This document shows, piece after piece, positions 44,574 through 53,196 of a DNA stretch of 64,000 bases (position 1 is its first letter; the number at the start of each line of letters is the position of its first letter). The notes below the pieces were generated by a model. The model searched no databases, had not been told where the DNA came from, and was given only the letters and a program-made list of their open reading frames with translations. Both the position numbers and the translations under genes were made by a program. Source of the DNA: Pseudoalteromonas sp. T1lg23B. Its GTDB lineage: Bacteria > Pseudomonadota > Gammaproteobacteria > Enterobacterales > Alteromonadaceae. The stretch is from NCBI RefSeq assembly GCF_002964665.1, contig NZ_PQBZ01000042.1:431097-495096 (forward strand), in the 5' to 3' direction.

Positions 44574-46454
44574 CTATAAAACAATAACCTCTCTCTCATT
44601 AAACCACGTCTCTAATGCTTTATTTTTCAATCCATTAGGATCACTTGTGTAAGCTACAACAGCTAAGCTTTTTTGCGCCCGACTACAAACAACGTAGAAA
44701 AGTCTCCGTGTTCTAGATACTGCTGAATCCTTATTCTGCGACTCATTCTCTATATCTTTGTTACTTTTTTCGACAGTCCCAAAAAGCTTCTCATAGCTAA
44801 ACATGAAACCTCTAGCCTCTTTGTCATCAAGCACAGCCATTACTCTGTCAAACTGCAACCCCTTTACTCCTTGGTGAGTCGCAAAACCTAGCTGCCCGTT
44901 AGCATACAAAGCATAATTGACCAGTTGATCTACAGAGGCTGAAAGCGCTTGCTCCCATGCACTAGTAATTTTATCTTCGTTATCCTCGCTATCTTCATCG
45001 GATAAATCACTTTCTATGAGATGAATTGATATCTCACTGGGTATATCTATTAACCCTAGCTTCTTTATTAGCTTTAAAGCATTGAAAGTCGTCACCCCAT
45101 TCTCCGCCAGCAATTCCTTAAGCTCTGTTGTCTTTGCTTTCGTATCTCGTAGTGAATCAAAGGGCGTACTAACAAATTCCACATTTGTTTCCGAAACTAG
45201 ACTCCCATACGTTTTGACGATCTTCATGATGCCAAAATCATCATCCTGCTTAATAGAATTAATAAACGGAACTGCAACGTTAATTAAGAAAGCAAATTCT
45301 TTTCGGGAGCCGTCAATAGCACCATCTCTATATTTATCTATAGCGAATAGAGGAAGCAAAAAATCAGAAAACTGACCTCGTATAGCGGCCATTGCATGTT
45401 CTAATATCAAACACTTAACGGTTTCGGGAGCATCGATGCCTTCTGGGTTCTGAGAGGGCTTTTTCCACAATAAGTCATCTGTATCTTCCGCCATCTTCTC
45501 CCTGACATAGTTCTCAATGCTGTCTTTATCAGTCCGTGTCGAATCAGCTATAAAGAGTCGAACATGACCTGACTCTTCCTTGAAAGCGTCCTGTTGCCAA
45601 CCATCATCGTCCTTCCTAATTGAATTAATAAGTTCAATTATTCTTCTTGGCGAACGGTAATTGGTTTTCTTATCAATGATTTTCCAGTCTTCGCTTAAGG
45701 ATTCGGCGATATTGTTTTTCCCACCACCATAGATACGCTGCATTTGGTCTCCAATAATTCCAAAGCCAAAACTCTGTTTGTGCACCTCTCTTACATGAAT
45801 AAATGCTTCAAGGAGGTTCTTAAAAGTGTCTTGGCTTTCGTCTATCAGTAATATTGGAAACTTTCTAATCAAAACTTGCTGTAGTAAAGGTTTATTGAGC
45901 AAAAAATAAGATGCTAATTCGATAACTTCAGCGTGATTTAAAGCTGCTTTACCACCAAGCATTTCAGTTGGGCTATATATAAAGTTCCGAACCTGCTTCA
46001 AGTTATCAATTCGCTCCAACGTTTTTTCCAATCTCGCTTTATTTTGCAGTGCGGTTTTATTATTGGGGTTTCGAGCCTTTGCTAGTTTTTCTTCCAACTC
46101 AATAACTTTATTGTTGAGTATTTCGGTTAAATACTCTTTTATATCTTCAGTATGTGAATATATTAAAGACCACGCAAAACTATGAATTGTAGAAACCGAA
46201 AAGCTTGCATCATAATTGAGGCGCTGTTTGATTTCCTCACAAGCTGCGTTTGTATAAGTTATAACGGCGACTCGTTGACCTAAACTAATCAGCTTATCTA
46301 GATCATTTTTCTTAATCTGCTCTAAGACATTAACTAAAGTCTTAGTTTTTCCTGATCCTGCTCCGGCAAATAGTAAAAAGCTCTGTGGCTTATTTAGATC
46401 TAGTAATCTATATATTTCACTGTCAATTTCATCTAGTTCATATTTAGTTTTCAT
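44574..46454 (-). CDS. gajB: Gabija defence protein GajB (UvrD-like helicase)
   Basis: 626 residues from ATG 46454, preceded by GGAGAAGG and overlapping gajA by 11 bases; a longer upstream frame is less likely. It is a superfamily 1 helicase with Walker A GAGSGKTKTL (31-40), the Q-like N-terminus, LLIDESQDTF (Walker B), GDQMQRIYGGG, NYRSP and THQGVKGLQFDRV, ending with VVCSRAQKSLAVV. GajB binds GajA and is activated by DNA ends; GajA cuts DNA when nucleotides fall during phage attack. It lies directly behind gajA, as in all known Gabija loci. It is longer than the first described GajB (494). Confidence 0.88.
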   Translation of the reverse strand: MKTKYELDEIDSEIYRLLDLNKPQSFLLFAGAGSGKTKTLVNVLEQIKKNDLDKLISLGQRVAVITYTNAACEEIKQRLNYDASFSVSTIHSFAWSLIYSHTEDIKEYLTEILNNKVIELEEKLAKARNPNNKTALQNKARLEKTLERIDNLKQVRNFIYSPTEMLGGKAALNHAEVIELASYFLLNKPLLQQVLIRKFPILLIDESQDTFKNLLEAFIHVREVHKQSFGFGIIGDQMQRIYGGGKNNIAESLSEDWKIIDKKTNYRSPRRIIELINSIRKDDDGWQQDAFKEESGHVRLFIADSTRTDKDSIENYVREKMAEDTDDLLWKKPSQNPEGIDAPETVKCLILEHAMAAIRGQFSDFLLPLFAIDKYRDGAIDGSRKEFAFLINVAVPFINSIKQDDDFGIMKIVKTYGSLVSETNVEFVSTPFDSLRDTKAKTTELKELLAENGVTTFNALKLIKKLGLIDIPSEISIHLIESDLSDEDSEDNEDKITSAWEQALSASVDQLVNYALYANGQLGFATHQGVKGLQFDRVMAVLDDKEARGFMFSYEKLFGTVEKSNKDIENESQNKDSAVSRTRRLFYVVCSRAQKSLAVVAYTSDPNGLKNKALETWFNEREVIVL

Positions 46455-48684
46455 GGCCTTCTCCACTACTAACTGGGAACTCTTTCGTTTCTGACAATAT
46501 TGCACCAGAAAGCCAATCCAATCCCTCTGCTATATAATCAGGAACACTCAATTTCTCTGGCTCTATTTCATACAAAATATCCAACGCCATCTTAGCCTTT
46601 TGCCCCTTTTCAAGGGCCTTGAACATTGCCGTAGCACATTCGTCAAGAGTTTTCTCATCACATGCATCTTTCATGTGAGACAACATACCTGTTGCAGATT
46701 CCAACTCTTTAAGGGTTGATATGTTGGCTAATGCAAAGGCATCCTCAAATGTGTAAGGTATTGCTATTTGGTTATCAAATTCTCGTACTTCAGTTTTATT
46801 TTGGTATACAGCGCAGACATTGCCTTTTTGCTTGGCGCTAAACGGCAACTCAACTATTTCTTTGAAGTTTTTATCATCAAATCCAAGCCACAAGTTCAAG
46901 GTGTCACTGCCTGTGGAAAATTCTTCGGAAAGCTCAGGCTGTGCTTTTTTACCTTCTCCATTTTTTGCGTCAGCATCGGTAACGATTAGAGTCGGCATAC
47001 CTAACAGCTCTATAAGAGAGCGCAATCGATGTGCATGAGCGCCACCAACTTCTAGTACAGATATGTAGCTGTTGTATAAAGTATCTGCGTAGTTGTTTTT
47101 AATAAAGTGTGGCAGGAGCACACGCTCGGCTGCTCCTTCTACTAGAATTATTCCATTCGCGAAAAATAGATCGCAGTGGGTAGTTTTTATATATCGGGAA
47201 ACGAATTTTGCAGTCTGTAGCTCTTTAGGTTCTCGACGACGATCCTGTGAGAATACTGTTGCTAGATTCATCACCTCTGATGTAGGAACACTGAAAGAAT
47301 CCTTAGCTGCCAACCTTTTGAAGTATCTTAATTTGTCAAAGTCAACTTCATGAGCTAGATAGCTTGAATGACTGCTAACAACCATCTGTGTTTTAAAGCT
47401 ATCACTAACTTCATTTGACAAGACTTCGTAAGCTTTGCGAATAAATACCTGCTGGACTTGGGCGTGCAAGTGCGCTTCAGGCTCCTCAATCAGCACCAAA
47501 TGTAATGGCTCTATCGAAGAGTCAGTTTTTAATCTTGCTTTGCCTTTTAATTGCCAACCATCTCTAAAACTGATGAGTTTAAAGATCATATAGATCAAAT
47601 TTTTATATCCGAGTCCATTTAGGTTTTCTGGCAATTCAAGCTCCGCTCGCAAGGCTTCTGGTGCGGAGTCTCCAACCGAGAACTTAACCGCAGCTTCATG
47701 ACTTAGTGACTCTATAGGGTCTAATTTTGAAGACAGCAAAATATGGGGATCACTAAAACCTGGATAACCTAAGTTCTCAATTTCTCCTATTGCGCTTCTA
47801 AAAGAACTTCTTAAACGATTATCAAATTCGGTTTGTGCGGAATCGATTGCCTTTAGCGCTTTCACATCTTCTTTATCTGGTAGGTCATTTGGATTTAAAT
47901 GAGTATCAAAATATTCACTAAGTAACGGTGAGAGTGATTCTCCTTTGTTCAACCCTTTACTAGAAAGCGCATCAGAAAAGCCTCTTTGAGCATCTATTAC
48001 GTTTACTTTAAATAAATTAGAAAAGGGGTAGCTATCTAGCTCTCGCCTTAAGTCCACGCTTGCTTCTGCGCGTTGATGCTCTGATGGTAAGAGAAAGCCT
48101 TTAATTTCAAAAAACCTATTTAGCTCTTTGCTCAGAAAATCTTTTAAACTTCTGGGCCATAGCTTGAATTCTTGAGAATCTTCACCTTCGATTGCGGTGC
48201 TCGCTTTATTAAAGCTTTCAATGTATTTGTCTCTTAACGACTCCGTATTCTTCGGTACGAATGCCAGTTTTACCCCTAATGGTTCACCATTCCAGTCTAA
48301 AGTTGGTATGAGGTGGCTTACGGCTACAACATCAGCGATAGAGGCATCGAGCCAAACATCTACAGAAGGGCACAATGATACCCATTCATCTAATGATTCA
48401 GCTTCAGATAAGTTCCCATCAACCCACATCTCTCCAATGGAATTAAGTTTAAGCCAATTACTTACCGTAAAGTCCGTAACATTCAACCGTCGTCCAGATT
48501 TTCCTAAACCAGACCTACTAGCGCCTGAATACTTATCTCTATCTAAAAAATATATGAGTGCATCCATTGCGGATGTTTTGCCACTATTATTTGCCCCAAC
48601 AAAAACGGTTTGTCCCGACGATAATTCCACTTGAACATTTTCTAACTTGCGAAAATTGCGGATATCGAATCTTTTTATTTCCAT
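46444..48684 (-). CDS. gajA: Gabija defence protein GajA (OLD-family ATPase nuclease)
   Basis: 746 residues. The ATPase part has FRKLENVQVELSSGQ, Walker A GANNSGKT (30-37), and the ABC-like signature/Walker B region LVLIEEPEAHLHAQVQQ, with SSHSSYLAHEVD as the switch. The TOPRIM nuclease follows (about 505-600) with the conserved Glu in ILVEGAAERVLLP and the DxD pair in TDADAKNG. Both belong to overcoming-lysogenisation-defect nucleases. With the UvrD-like helicase next, this is the Gabija anti-phage system, which senses falling NTP and nicks DNA. It is encoded 73 bases after the tyrosine recombinase gene. Confidence 0.88.
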   Translation of the reverse strand: MEIKRFDIRNFRKLENVQVELSSGQTVFVGANNSGKTSAMDALIYFLDRDKYSGASRSGLGKSGRRLNVTDFTVSNWLKLNSIGEMWVDGNLSEAESLDEWVSLCPSVDVWLDASIADVVAVSHLIPTLDWNGEPLGVKLAFVPKNTESLRDKYIESFNKASTAIEGEDSQEFKLWPRSLKDFLSKELNRFFEIKGFLLPSEHQRAEASVDLRRELDSYPFSNLFKVNVIDAQRGFSDALSSKGLNKGESLSPLLSEYFDTHLNPNDLPDKEDVKALKAIDSAQTEFDNRLRSSFRSAIGEIENLGYPGFSDPHILLSSKLDPIESLSHEAAVKFSVGDSAPEALRAELELPENLNGLGYKNLIYMIFKLISFRDGWQLKGKARLKTDSSIEPLHLVLIEEPEAHLHAQVQQVFIRKAYEVLSNEVSDSFKTQMVVSSHSSYLAHEVDFDKLRYFKRLAAKDSFSVPTSEVMNLATVFSQDRRREPKELQTAKFVSRYIKTTHCDLFFANGIILVEGAAERVLLPHFIKNNYADTLYNSYISVLEVGGAHAHRLRSLIELLGMPTLIVTDADAKNGEGKKAQPELSEEFSTGSDTLNLWLGFDDKNFKEIVELPFSAKQKGNVCAVYQNKTEVREFDNQIAIPYTFEDAFALANISTLKELESATGMLSHMKDACDEKTLDECATAMFKALEKGQKAKMALDILYEIEPEKLSVPDYIAEGLDWLSGAILSETKEFPVSSGEGHEN

Positions 48685-48757
48685 ATTTCACACCCTTGAC
48701 AGCGAAGCGATTGGTCTCCAATTAACCTTTCTACAGTAACATACAAACCTTTTGTTT

Positions 48758-49732
48758 TTAAAAGCTATTTTTTACTTTAACGAACAAGCCACTATCGCTT
48801 TGTGCAGATGGGTGGGTATCAGAATACACGGCACTCAATTTAGCTCTGCTAACATGGGTATATATTTGGGTGGTGGATATGTCGGCGTGTCCAAGTAATT
48901 CTTGGACATGTCTTAGGTCTGCATCATTTTCAAGCATCTCGGTTGCTGTTGAGTGTCGATACAGGTGACAAGCTCCAGGGCGTTCGATGCCAGCTAACTT
49001 CACGTATTGAGATGCCATATCAGAAAGTTTGCCTGGTTTATAACGTTTACCATTGTTGGCAAGAAACAACGAGTTACCAGAGCCAATAAAAGCGAACATT
49101 GGCCTAACCTTGCCAATATATAGAACTAGCCATTCCAATGCTCGTTTACTGATGGGGATTAGCCTTTCTCGCTTCCCTTTGCCATGTACTCGAATTAGCT
49201 CGTTCTGAAAGTCAACATCGTCCAAATTGAGTTTTATAAGCTCCCCTCTGCGTATCCCAGTGGCAAAGAACACCTCAAGAATGACTCTATCCCTCAGCCC
49301 TTTAATACCAAACAGTAACGTTTGTCTGAGGATGCTTTCAATTTCATTGACGCTGTATAGCGCTTTAGGTAATTGAAACCCACGGCTTGGTAATTCGATG
49401 CTTGCTAACGAGTTTTCAACTAACAACCCTTTTCGATGCATGTATTGGACAAATGTTTTTACGAATGTCAGTAGACTTCGTTTCTGTGCATCACTTAATG
49501 GTTGGCCGTCAAGCTCCTTCCTGTAAACATTTAGATAAGCGTGGTACTCATCCATTAAATCTAGGTTTATTTGATCTATATAACGAACACCTTTCTCTAC
49601 AGCCCAGTAATAGAACTTCTTCAGACCACTTCTTTTTCCTCGAATAGTATCTGAGGCTTGTCCCTTGGCAAGACAAAGCCACAGATAGTAAATGACACAT
49701 CTCCAGATGTGCTTAGTGGACGGTTTTTCCAT
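48758..49732 (-). CDS. Tyrosine recombinase (phage-integrase family)
   Basis: 324 residues. A SAM-like core-binding domain (about 15-110) precedes the catalytic domain, with Arg in ATGIRRGELIKL, Lys in VHGKGKRERL, HLYRHSTATEM carrying His-x-x-Arg, LGHADISTTQIYTH carrying His and the nucleophile Tyr. The set R-K-H-R-H-Y is complete. It overlaps the preceding primase-like gene by 20 bases and belongs to the istA-istB operon. It is XerC/D-like in length. Role inferred: resolution or insertion of the mobile element. Confidence 0.85.
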   Translation of the reverse strand: MEKPSTKHIWRCVIYYLWLCLAKGQASDTIRGKRSGLKKFYYWAVEKGVRYIDQINLDLMDEYHAYLNVYRKELDGQPLSDAQKRSLLTFVKTFVQYMHRKGLLVENSLASIELPSRGFQLPKALYSVNEIESILRQTLLFGIKGLRDRVILEVFFATGIRRGELIKLNLDDVDFQNELIRVHGKGKRERLIPISKRALEWLVLYIGKVRPMFAFIGSGNSLFLANNGKRYKPGKLSDMASQYVKLAGIERPGACHLYRHSTATEMLENDADLRHVQELLGHADISTTQIYTHVSRAKLSAVYSDTHPSAQSDSGLFVKVKNSF

Positions 49733-50207
49733 GAATCAACTCGCGTGCTACATTCATTCCTGTAACCTCAAAGTCCTCCGGTGATGGACGTGTCCAAATT
49801 ACCACAGGCTTATCCCAGTCCCGAATACGTGGTGCAACCCGGTATCCAATTGCAGATACAATCTCACCAGCTTCGTTCATAGATGGGAAGACTACACAGC
49901 CCCTGAAGAGTTCATGTCCCGAAGCTCTCACCAATCCACAGCGTTGCAAAGCTCCACGAATTGCTCCGCCTTCAAATGAGCGGCGAGGTGGGATACTTTT
50001 TCCCATAGTTCGATCACAATAACCAATGAACTCACTGTGCCTAACATCTTCAGGAATGCGCTCAGATTCATTCACAAAAACACGAGCTAAATCATTATGC
50101 ACAAATCGTTGATGGTAATACTCGAAAGCCTGATTGATATGTATATCATCTAAGCTGAGTTGACCAATTACGTTGGCAAACTCTGTCGGTAAGTTTGTTA
50201 AAGCCAT
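49713..50207 (-). CDS. Primase TOPRIM-N-like protein in the mobile element
   Basis: 164 residues. The block IPPRRSFEGGAIRGALQRCGLVRASGHELFRGCVVFPSMN resembles the part of bacterial primase before its TOPRIM core (RGR-like I-FP segment), as does the later SAIGYRVAPRIRDWDKPVV. No CHC2 zinc motif and no full TOPRIM acidic set is visible, so it is a fragment-like relative and not an active primase. It starts on the last base of istB and overlaps the recombinase gene. Its role in the element is not known to me. Confidence 0.55.
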   Translation of the reverse strand: MALTNLPTEFANVIGQLSLDDIHINQAFEYYHQRFVHNDLARVFVNESERIPEDVRHSEFIGYCDRTMGKSIPPRRSFEGGAIRGALQRCGLVRASGHELFRGCVVFPSMNEAGEIVSAIGYRVAPRIRDWDKPVVIWTRPSPEDFEVTGMNVARELIHGKTVH

Positions 50208-50962
50208 TACGAGTCCCCTCTAGCATTTTTGCGACGGAAGTTGTCGCCTTCTAGTGCAATTTCAGTAGTACAATGATAGATGCGATCCATTAATGCATCA
50301 GTAGTACAATCTCTTTTGAATACGTCGTACCAAACATCCTTCTGATACTGCGAAGTGAGTATCAACGACGACTTTTCTGCACGTAAGTCTATAAGTTCAA
50401 ACAGCAACTGGCGTTGATTGTTGGTAAGAGGCGAAAGTCCCCAGTCATCGATAACTAGTACCTTCACACGACAAAGCTTCTTCAAGAAAAGCTTGAGCTT
50501 TTCCAAACCTTCTCGCTCCTTTATCTCCATATCCCTGAGTAGCTCACTGTAACGATAGAAAAGCACCGAATGTCCATGCAATATTACTTCGTTCGCGATA
50601 GCACAACCTAAACGAGTTTTACCCGTCCCAGCCTTACCTGTTAATCCTAAGTTTTGTCCATACTTCATCCATCCTAATGTCGCTATATTATTGAGCTTTT
50701 CAACAGACAAATTTTGTGAATTGTCACCAGAAAAGTCGCTAAGGTGGGCATCAGGAAATCTCAATTTAGCAGCCTTTTGCAACCGTAGAATAAGTGCATC
50801 CGAATCAAAGTTAATCTGCTCTTCAACGGCCTTTTGAATACGCTCACTAAAACTGACATCTGCAAACTCAACGTTGTCTTCTTGAAGAGTAATTTCATTA
50901 AAAAAAGTGCTAAGACGCTTTTGAGTAAAAAACGCCTCCAAATGTTCTGGATTATTAAACAT
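50207..50962 (-). CDS. istB: IstB-like transposition helper ATPase
   Basis: 251 residues from ATG 50962, with AGGAGG 7 bases before it; the longer upstream frame is not needed. Walker A GLTGKAGTGKTRLG, Walker B VKVLVIDDWG and a sensor RLLFELIDLR...LILTSQY-type segment give the AAA+/DnaC-like fold of IstB. In IS21 elements IstB bends target DNA and activates IstA. It overlaps istA by 8 bases and is followed directly by the primase-like gene. Confidence 0.88.
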   Translation of the reverse strand: MFNNPEHLEAFFTQKRLSTFFNEITLQEDNVEFADVSFSERIQKAVEEQINFDSDALILRLQKAAKLRFPDAHLSDFSGDNSQNLSVEKLNNIATLGWMKYGQNLGLTGKAGTGKTRLGCAIANEVILHGHSVLFYRYSELLRDMEIKEREGLEKLKLFLKKLCRVKVLVIDDWGLSPLTNNQRQLLFELIDLRAEKSSLILTSQYQKDVWYDVFKRDCTTDALMDRIYHCTTEIALEGDNFRRKNARGDS

Positions 50963-52568
50963 CTTTGCCTCCTTTATAGTATTCTGAGCCACGTAGATTG
51001 CTTGAATTAAGTAATTCAACAGGTACTTGATAATCTTCCTCATCCTCCAATAAGTCAGACTTAAGCAATAACTCGACATCTTCTACCTTTGTCCATTGGC
51101 GCTGTAGTGCATAGTTACAAGCTGCTTCTAATTTCTCACCGTACTTCTTGTAGAGTTTCTTAAGCATTGTGCAGCGCTTGCCTGCATGTCTGGATTTATC
51201 AGAACGGTGACCTTTATATTGAAGCTCAACAAATTTCATAACAGATTCACCAACAGCAAATGCCCAACGCAAAAACTCCAGTTTATTTTTCTTGGCTTCG
51301 TATTGGTGGCTTTCAGGCATACAATCCATAGGACGAGTCATGCCCATGATTTCGTTACTTAGCTTGTGTCGTATGACTTCCTTAGAGCCGCAATAAGCAA
51401 TGAACTCAGTTGCCGTAATACGAACCTCAACCGTTTTACTACGGTATTGGTGGGGAATCGCGTAATCACGACCTTTGTGGTTGATCAAGTAATTGGCAGG
51501 TACTTTACGGGTATATCGTTTTATGTATGGCTGGTATGGCGTCTCTGGTAACCTTCCCAGTTCCTCTGACTGAAACCTAAAATCCCGACTGATCCCATAC
51601 TTTTGCATTGTTGCAGCGTTAATTTCATTAACGCTTCCCAACAAACGAGCATTCAAGTCTTCATCGGAATAAAAGACTTCCTCCCGAATCCAATTAATAT
51701 CCCTATCTTCAACGAACTGGACACCTTTTTCAGCATTTGCATTGTCCGGTGGAGTGCCAACTCTGGATGTGTCACAAAAGTTACCGTAATATCTTGCAAA
51801 GTCGTCCATGCGATCTGAAATTTCTGCTAATAGACCAGCTTTCTTGACCATCGCTTTAGCATTATCAAAATGAATCACTTCCGTAGTACCACCGAAAAAT
51901 TCAACGGCTTTGATCAAGCAAGTAACCCATGAAAAGCCTGTCATGTCAGGAGTTGCACAAGCAAAAACTTTCTTTGAATAACCTAATACAGCCACAAAAA
52001 CGTAACGCTTTAGCTTCTTTCCACCGCTATGAACAAACACAGTTAACCCCATGTAATCCACAAACATGACTTCGCCAGGTTCATATTCCTGCTTCATTTC
52101 CAATTTATGTGACTTAAGAAAGACTCGCACAAGCTCAAACCACCAAGAACGCCCCAAATAATTCTTGGCTCCATATTTATCCCTTTCTCTTAGAAAAATA
52201 CTGAGCAGTCTCTTTCTCATCTTTTTAGGTTTTTTCCGGCACTCTTTGAGTATGAGAGCAAATGGTGGTCTAGGTTTACTTGAGGTTCGAGATTTTCGGC
52301 TTGGGTACAATAAATCAAGCAATGGATCGTCATCCATCTTGTCAAAGTCAGGTAAAGGCAATGACAAAGCGAATACCCTTACAAACAAACGCCCAACAGA
52401 TTGATGTGAAGTGTTAAATAATCTGGCAATTTTTCGAGTAGACTTGTACGCATACAAATCTTCTTTTGTAATAAATGCTCGTTCAATGCCGTCTTCAACG
52501 GCTTTTGCTACTAATAATAAAAAAACACGGATAAAATCCTGTACAACTCCTATATCTACAGTTTTCAT
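50955..52568 (-). CDS. istA: IS21-family transposase IstA
   Basis: 537 residues. An N-terminal helix-turn-helix (about 40-70) recognises the element ends. The integrase core has the DDE triad Asp171 in VMFVDYMG, Asp235 in VIHFDNAKAM and Glu280 in NANAEKGVQF. A Mu-C/beta-barrel domain follows (about 340-400). It cuts and joins element ends. With istB, a primase-like gene and a tyrosine recombinase it forms one overlapping operon, not the plain two-gene IS21 plan. The start ATG at 52568 is followed by no earlier alternative. Confidence 0.88.
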   Translation of the reverse strand: MKTVDIGVVQDFIRVFLLLVAKAVEDGIERAFITKEDLYAYKSTRKIARLFNTSHQSVGRLFVRVFALSLPLPDFDKMDDDPLLDLLYPSRKSRTSSKPRPPFALILKECRKKPKKMRKRLLSIFLRERDKYGAKNYLGRSWWFELVRVFLKSHKLEMKQEYEPGEVMFVDYMGLTVFVHSGGKKLKRYVFVAVLGYSKKVFACATPDMTGFSWVTCLIKAVEFFGGTTEVIHFDNAKAMVKKAGLLAEISDRMDDFARYYGNFCDTSRVGTPPDNANAEKGVQFVEDRDINWIREEVFYSDEDLNARLLGSVNEINAATMQKYGISRDFRFQSEELGRLPETPYQPYIKRYTRKVPANYLINHKGRDYAIPHQYRSKTVEVRITATEFIAYCGSKEVIRHKLSNEIMGMTRPMDCMPESHQYEAKKNKLEFLRWAFAVGESVMKFVELQYKGHRSDKSRHAGKRCTMLKKLYKKYGEKLEAACNYALQRQWTKVEDVELLLKSDLLEDEEDYQVPVELLNSSNLRGSEYYKGGKDV

Positions 52569-52695
52569 GGTTCACCTCTGTATTAATAACAAAGATGCAG
52601 ACTGCACCGTATCGCCATCAAAAGTGGCAACTTGACAGTGCGCGGATATGAACCATACTTACAGCATCGGATGGAGATTCGATAAAGTATTTAGA

Positions 52696-52724
52696 GCCTC
52701 GCAGCTGCAACTGCGGGGCTTTTT
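52696..52724 (+). terminator. Intrinsic terminator with no obvious gene
   Basis: 9-bp stem GCCTCGCAG/CTGCGGGGC (52696-52704 and 52711-52719, one G-U) and five T. It ends a plus-strand transcript, but no plus-strand gene precedes it. The hairpin is of the same type as those after the two RHS-linked membrane genes. Confidence 0.7.
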
Positions 52725-52777
52725 CATTTCTGCACCAAGTTCATTTTCAATTGATAAATAGTGTTAGATTTACGACA

Positions 52778-53053
52778 TCATGAACCTCCTTCCTTTGATT
52801 TGGCCTTTATTCGTTCTTCTGCTAACCATCTGGCGACATCTCGGCTAAGCGCAAACCTGCCGCGTCGATTTGGTAGCGAAAAGATTTCGACAGGCACCGA
52901 GTTTCGAAATATTGCCTGCCTGAATGCATCGGCACTGGGGTAACCAAGCGCCGAATAGAGTCTTTCACCAAACAGTAGCGGGCCGATATGCGTATATAAC
53001 TCTGCTTCTATTTGTAGTCTTAGCTGTTCAAGCTCATCGGTATATTTGTTCAT
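52778..53053 (-). CDS. Small DNA-binding-like protein of the mobile region
   Basis: 91 residues from ATG 53053. The core GERLYSALGYPSADAFRQAI and VEIFSLPNRRGRFALSRDVARWL resembles excisionase/AlpA-like or plasmid-borne winged-helix regulators, where a short helix pair is followed by a wing and a charged helix. Similar proteins occur on integrated elements. It is divergent from the 306-residue gene at 53197, and both start sites carry the same motif CGTGACAGAnCGTGA. Role inferred: regulator of the pair. Confidence 0.5.
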   Translation of the reverse strand: MNKYTDELEQLRLQIEAELYTHIGPLLFGERLYSALGYPSADAFRQAIFRNSVPVEIFSLPNRRGRFALSRDVARWLAEERIKAKSKEGGS

Positions 53054-53188
53054 CACGGTCTGTCACGGTTACTTATTACTTGGAACATAGATGCTCGTAC
53101 AGAGGGTTGCCATGAGGATGGTTAAAACAAACGATCCTCTAATTCATGGGCTATAATTTACGGATGTTTTCGTGACAGAACGTGACGG
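53053..53188. promoter_or_regulatory. Divergent control region with the same motif at both gene starts
   Basis: CGTGACAGAnCGTGA occurs twice: on the minus strand, ending at the A of the left gene's ATG (53067-53053), and on the plus strand at 53171-53185, just before the right gene's Shine-Dalgarno GGAGGA. Each copy reads in the sense of the gene it precedes. This suits an operator or a site on the mRNA bound by the same factor. Confidence 0.5.
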
Positions 53189-53196
53189 AGGACGGC

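Larger units (their letters stand above)
48703..52630 (-). mobile_element. IS21-like element with extra primase-like and recombinase genes, ends uncertain
   Basis: Four overlapping genes (istA, istB, primase-like, tyrosine recombinase) run in one direction. The 8-base word CTTGACAG occurs at 48695-48702 and 52631-52638 and could be a target duplication, as IS21 elements make short ones. No convincing terminal inverted repeat was found at either side, so the ends are only a guess, and the element may extend right to about 54460. Confidence 0.45.

Noticed and set aside
52600-52725. A tRNA or tmRNA 3' end as integration site
   Set aside because: No cloverleaf, no CCA end and no T-loop consensus could be made; only a terminator hairpin is present.
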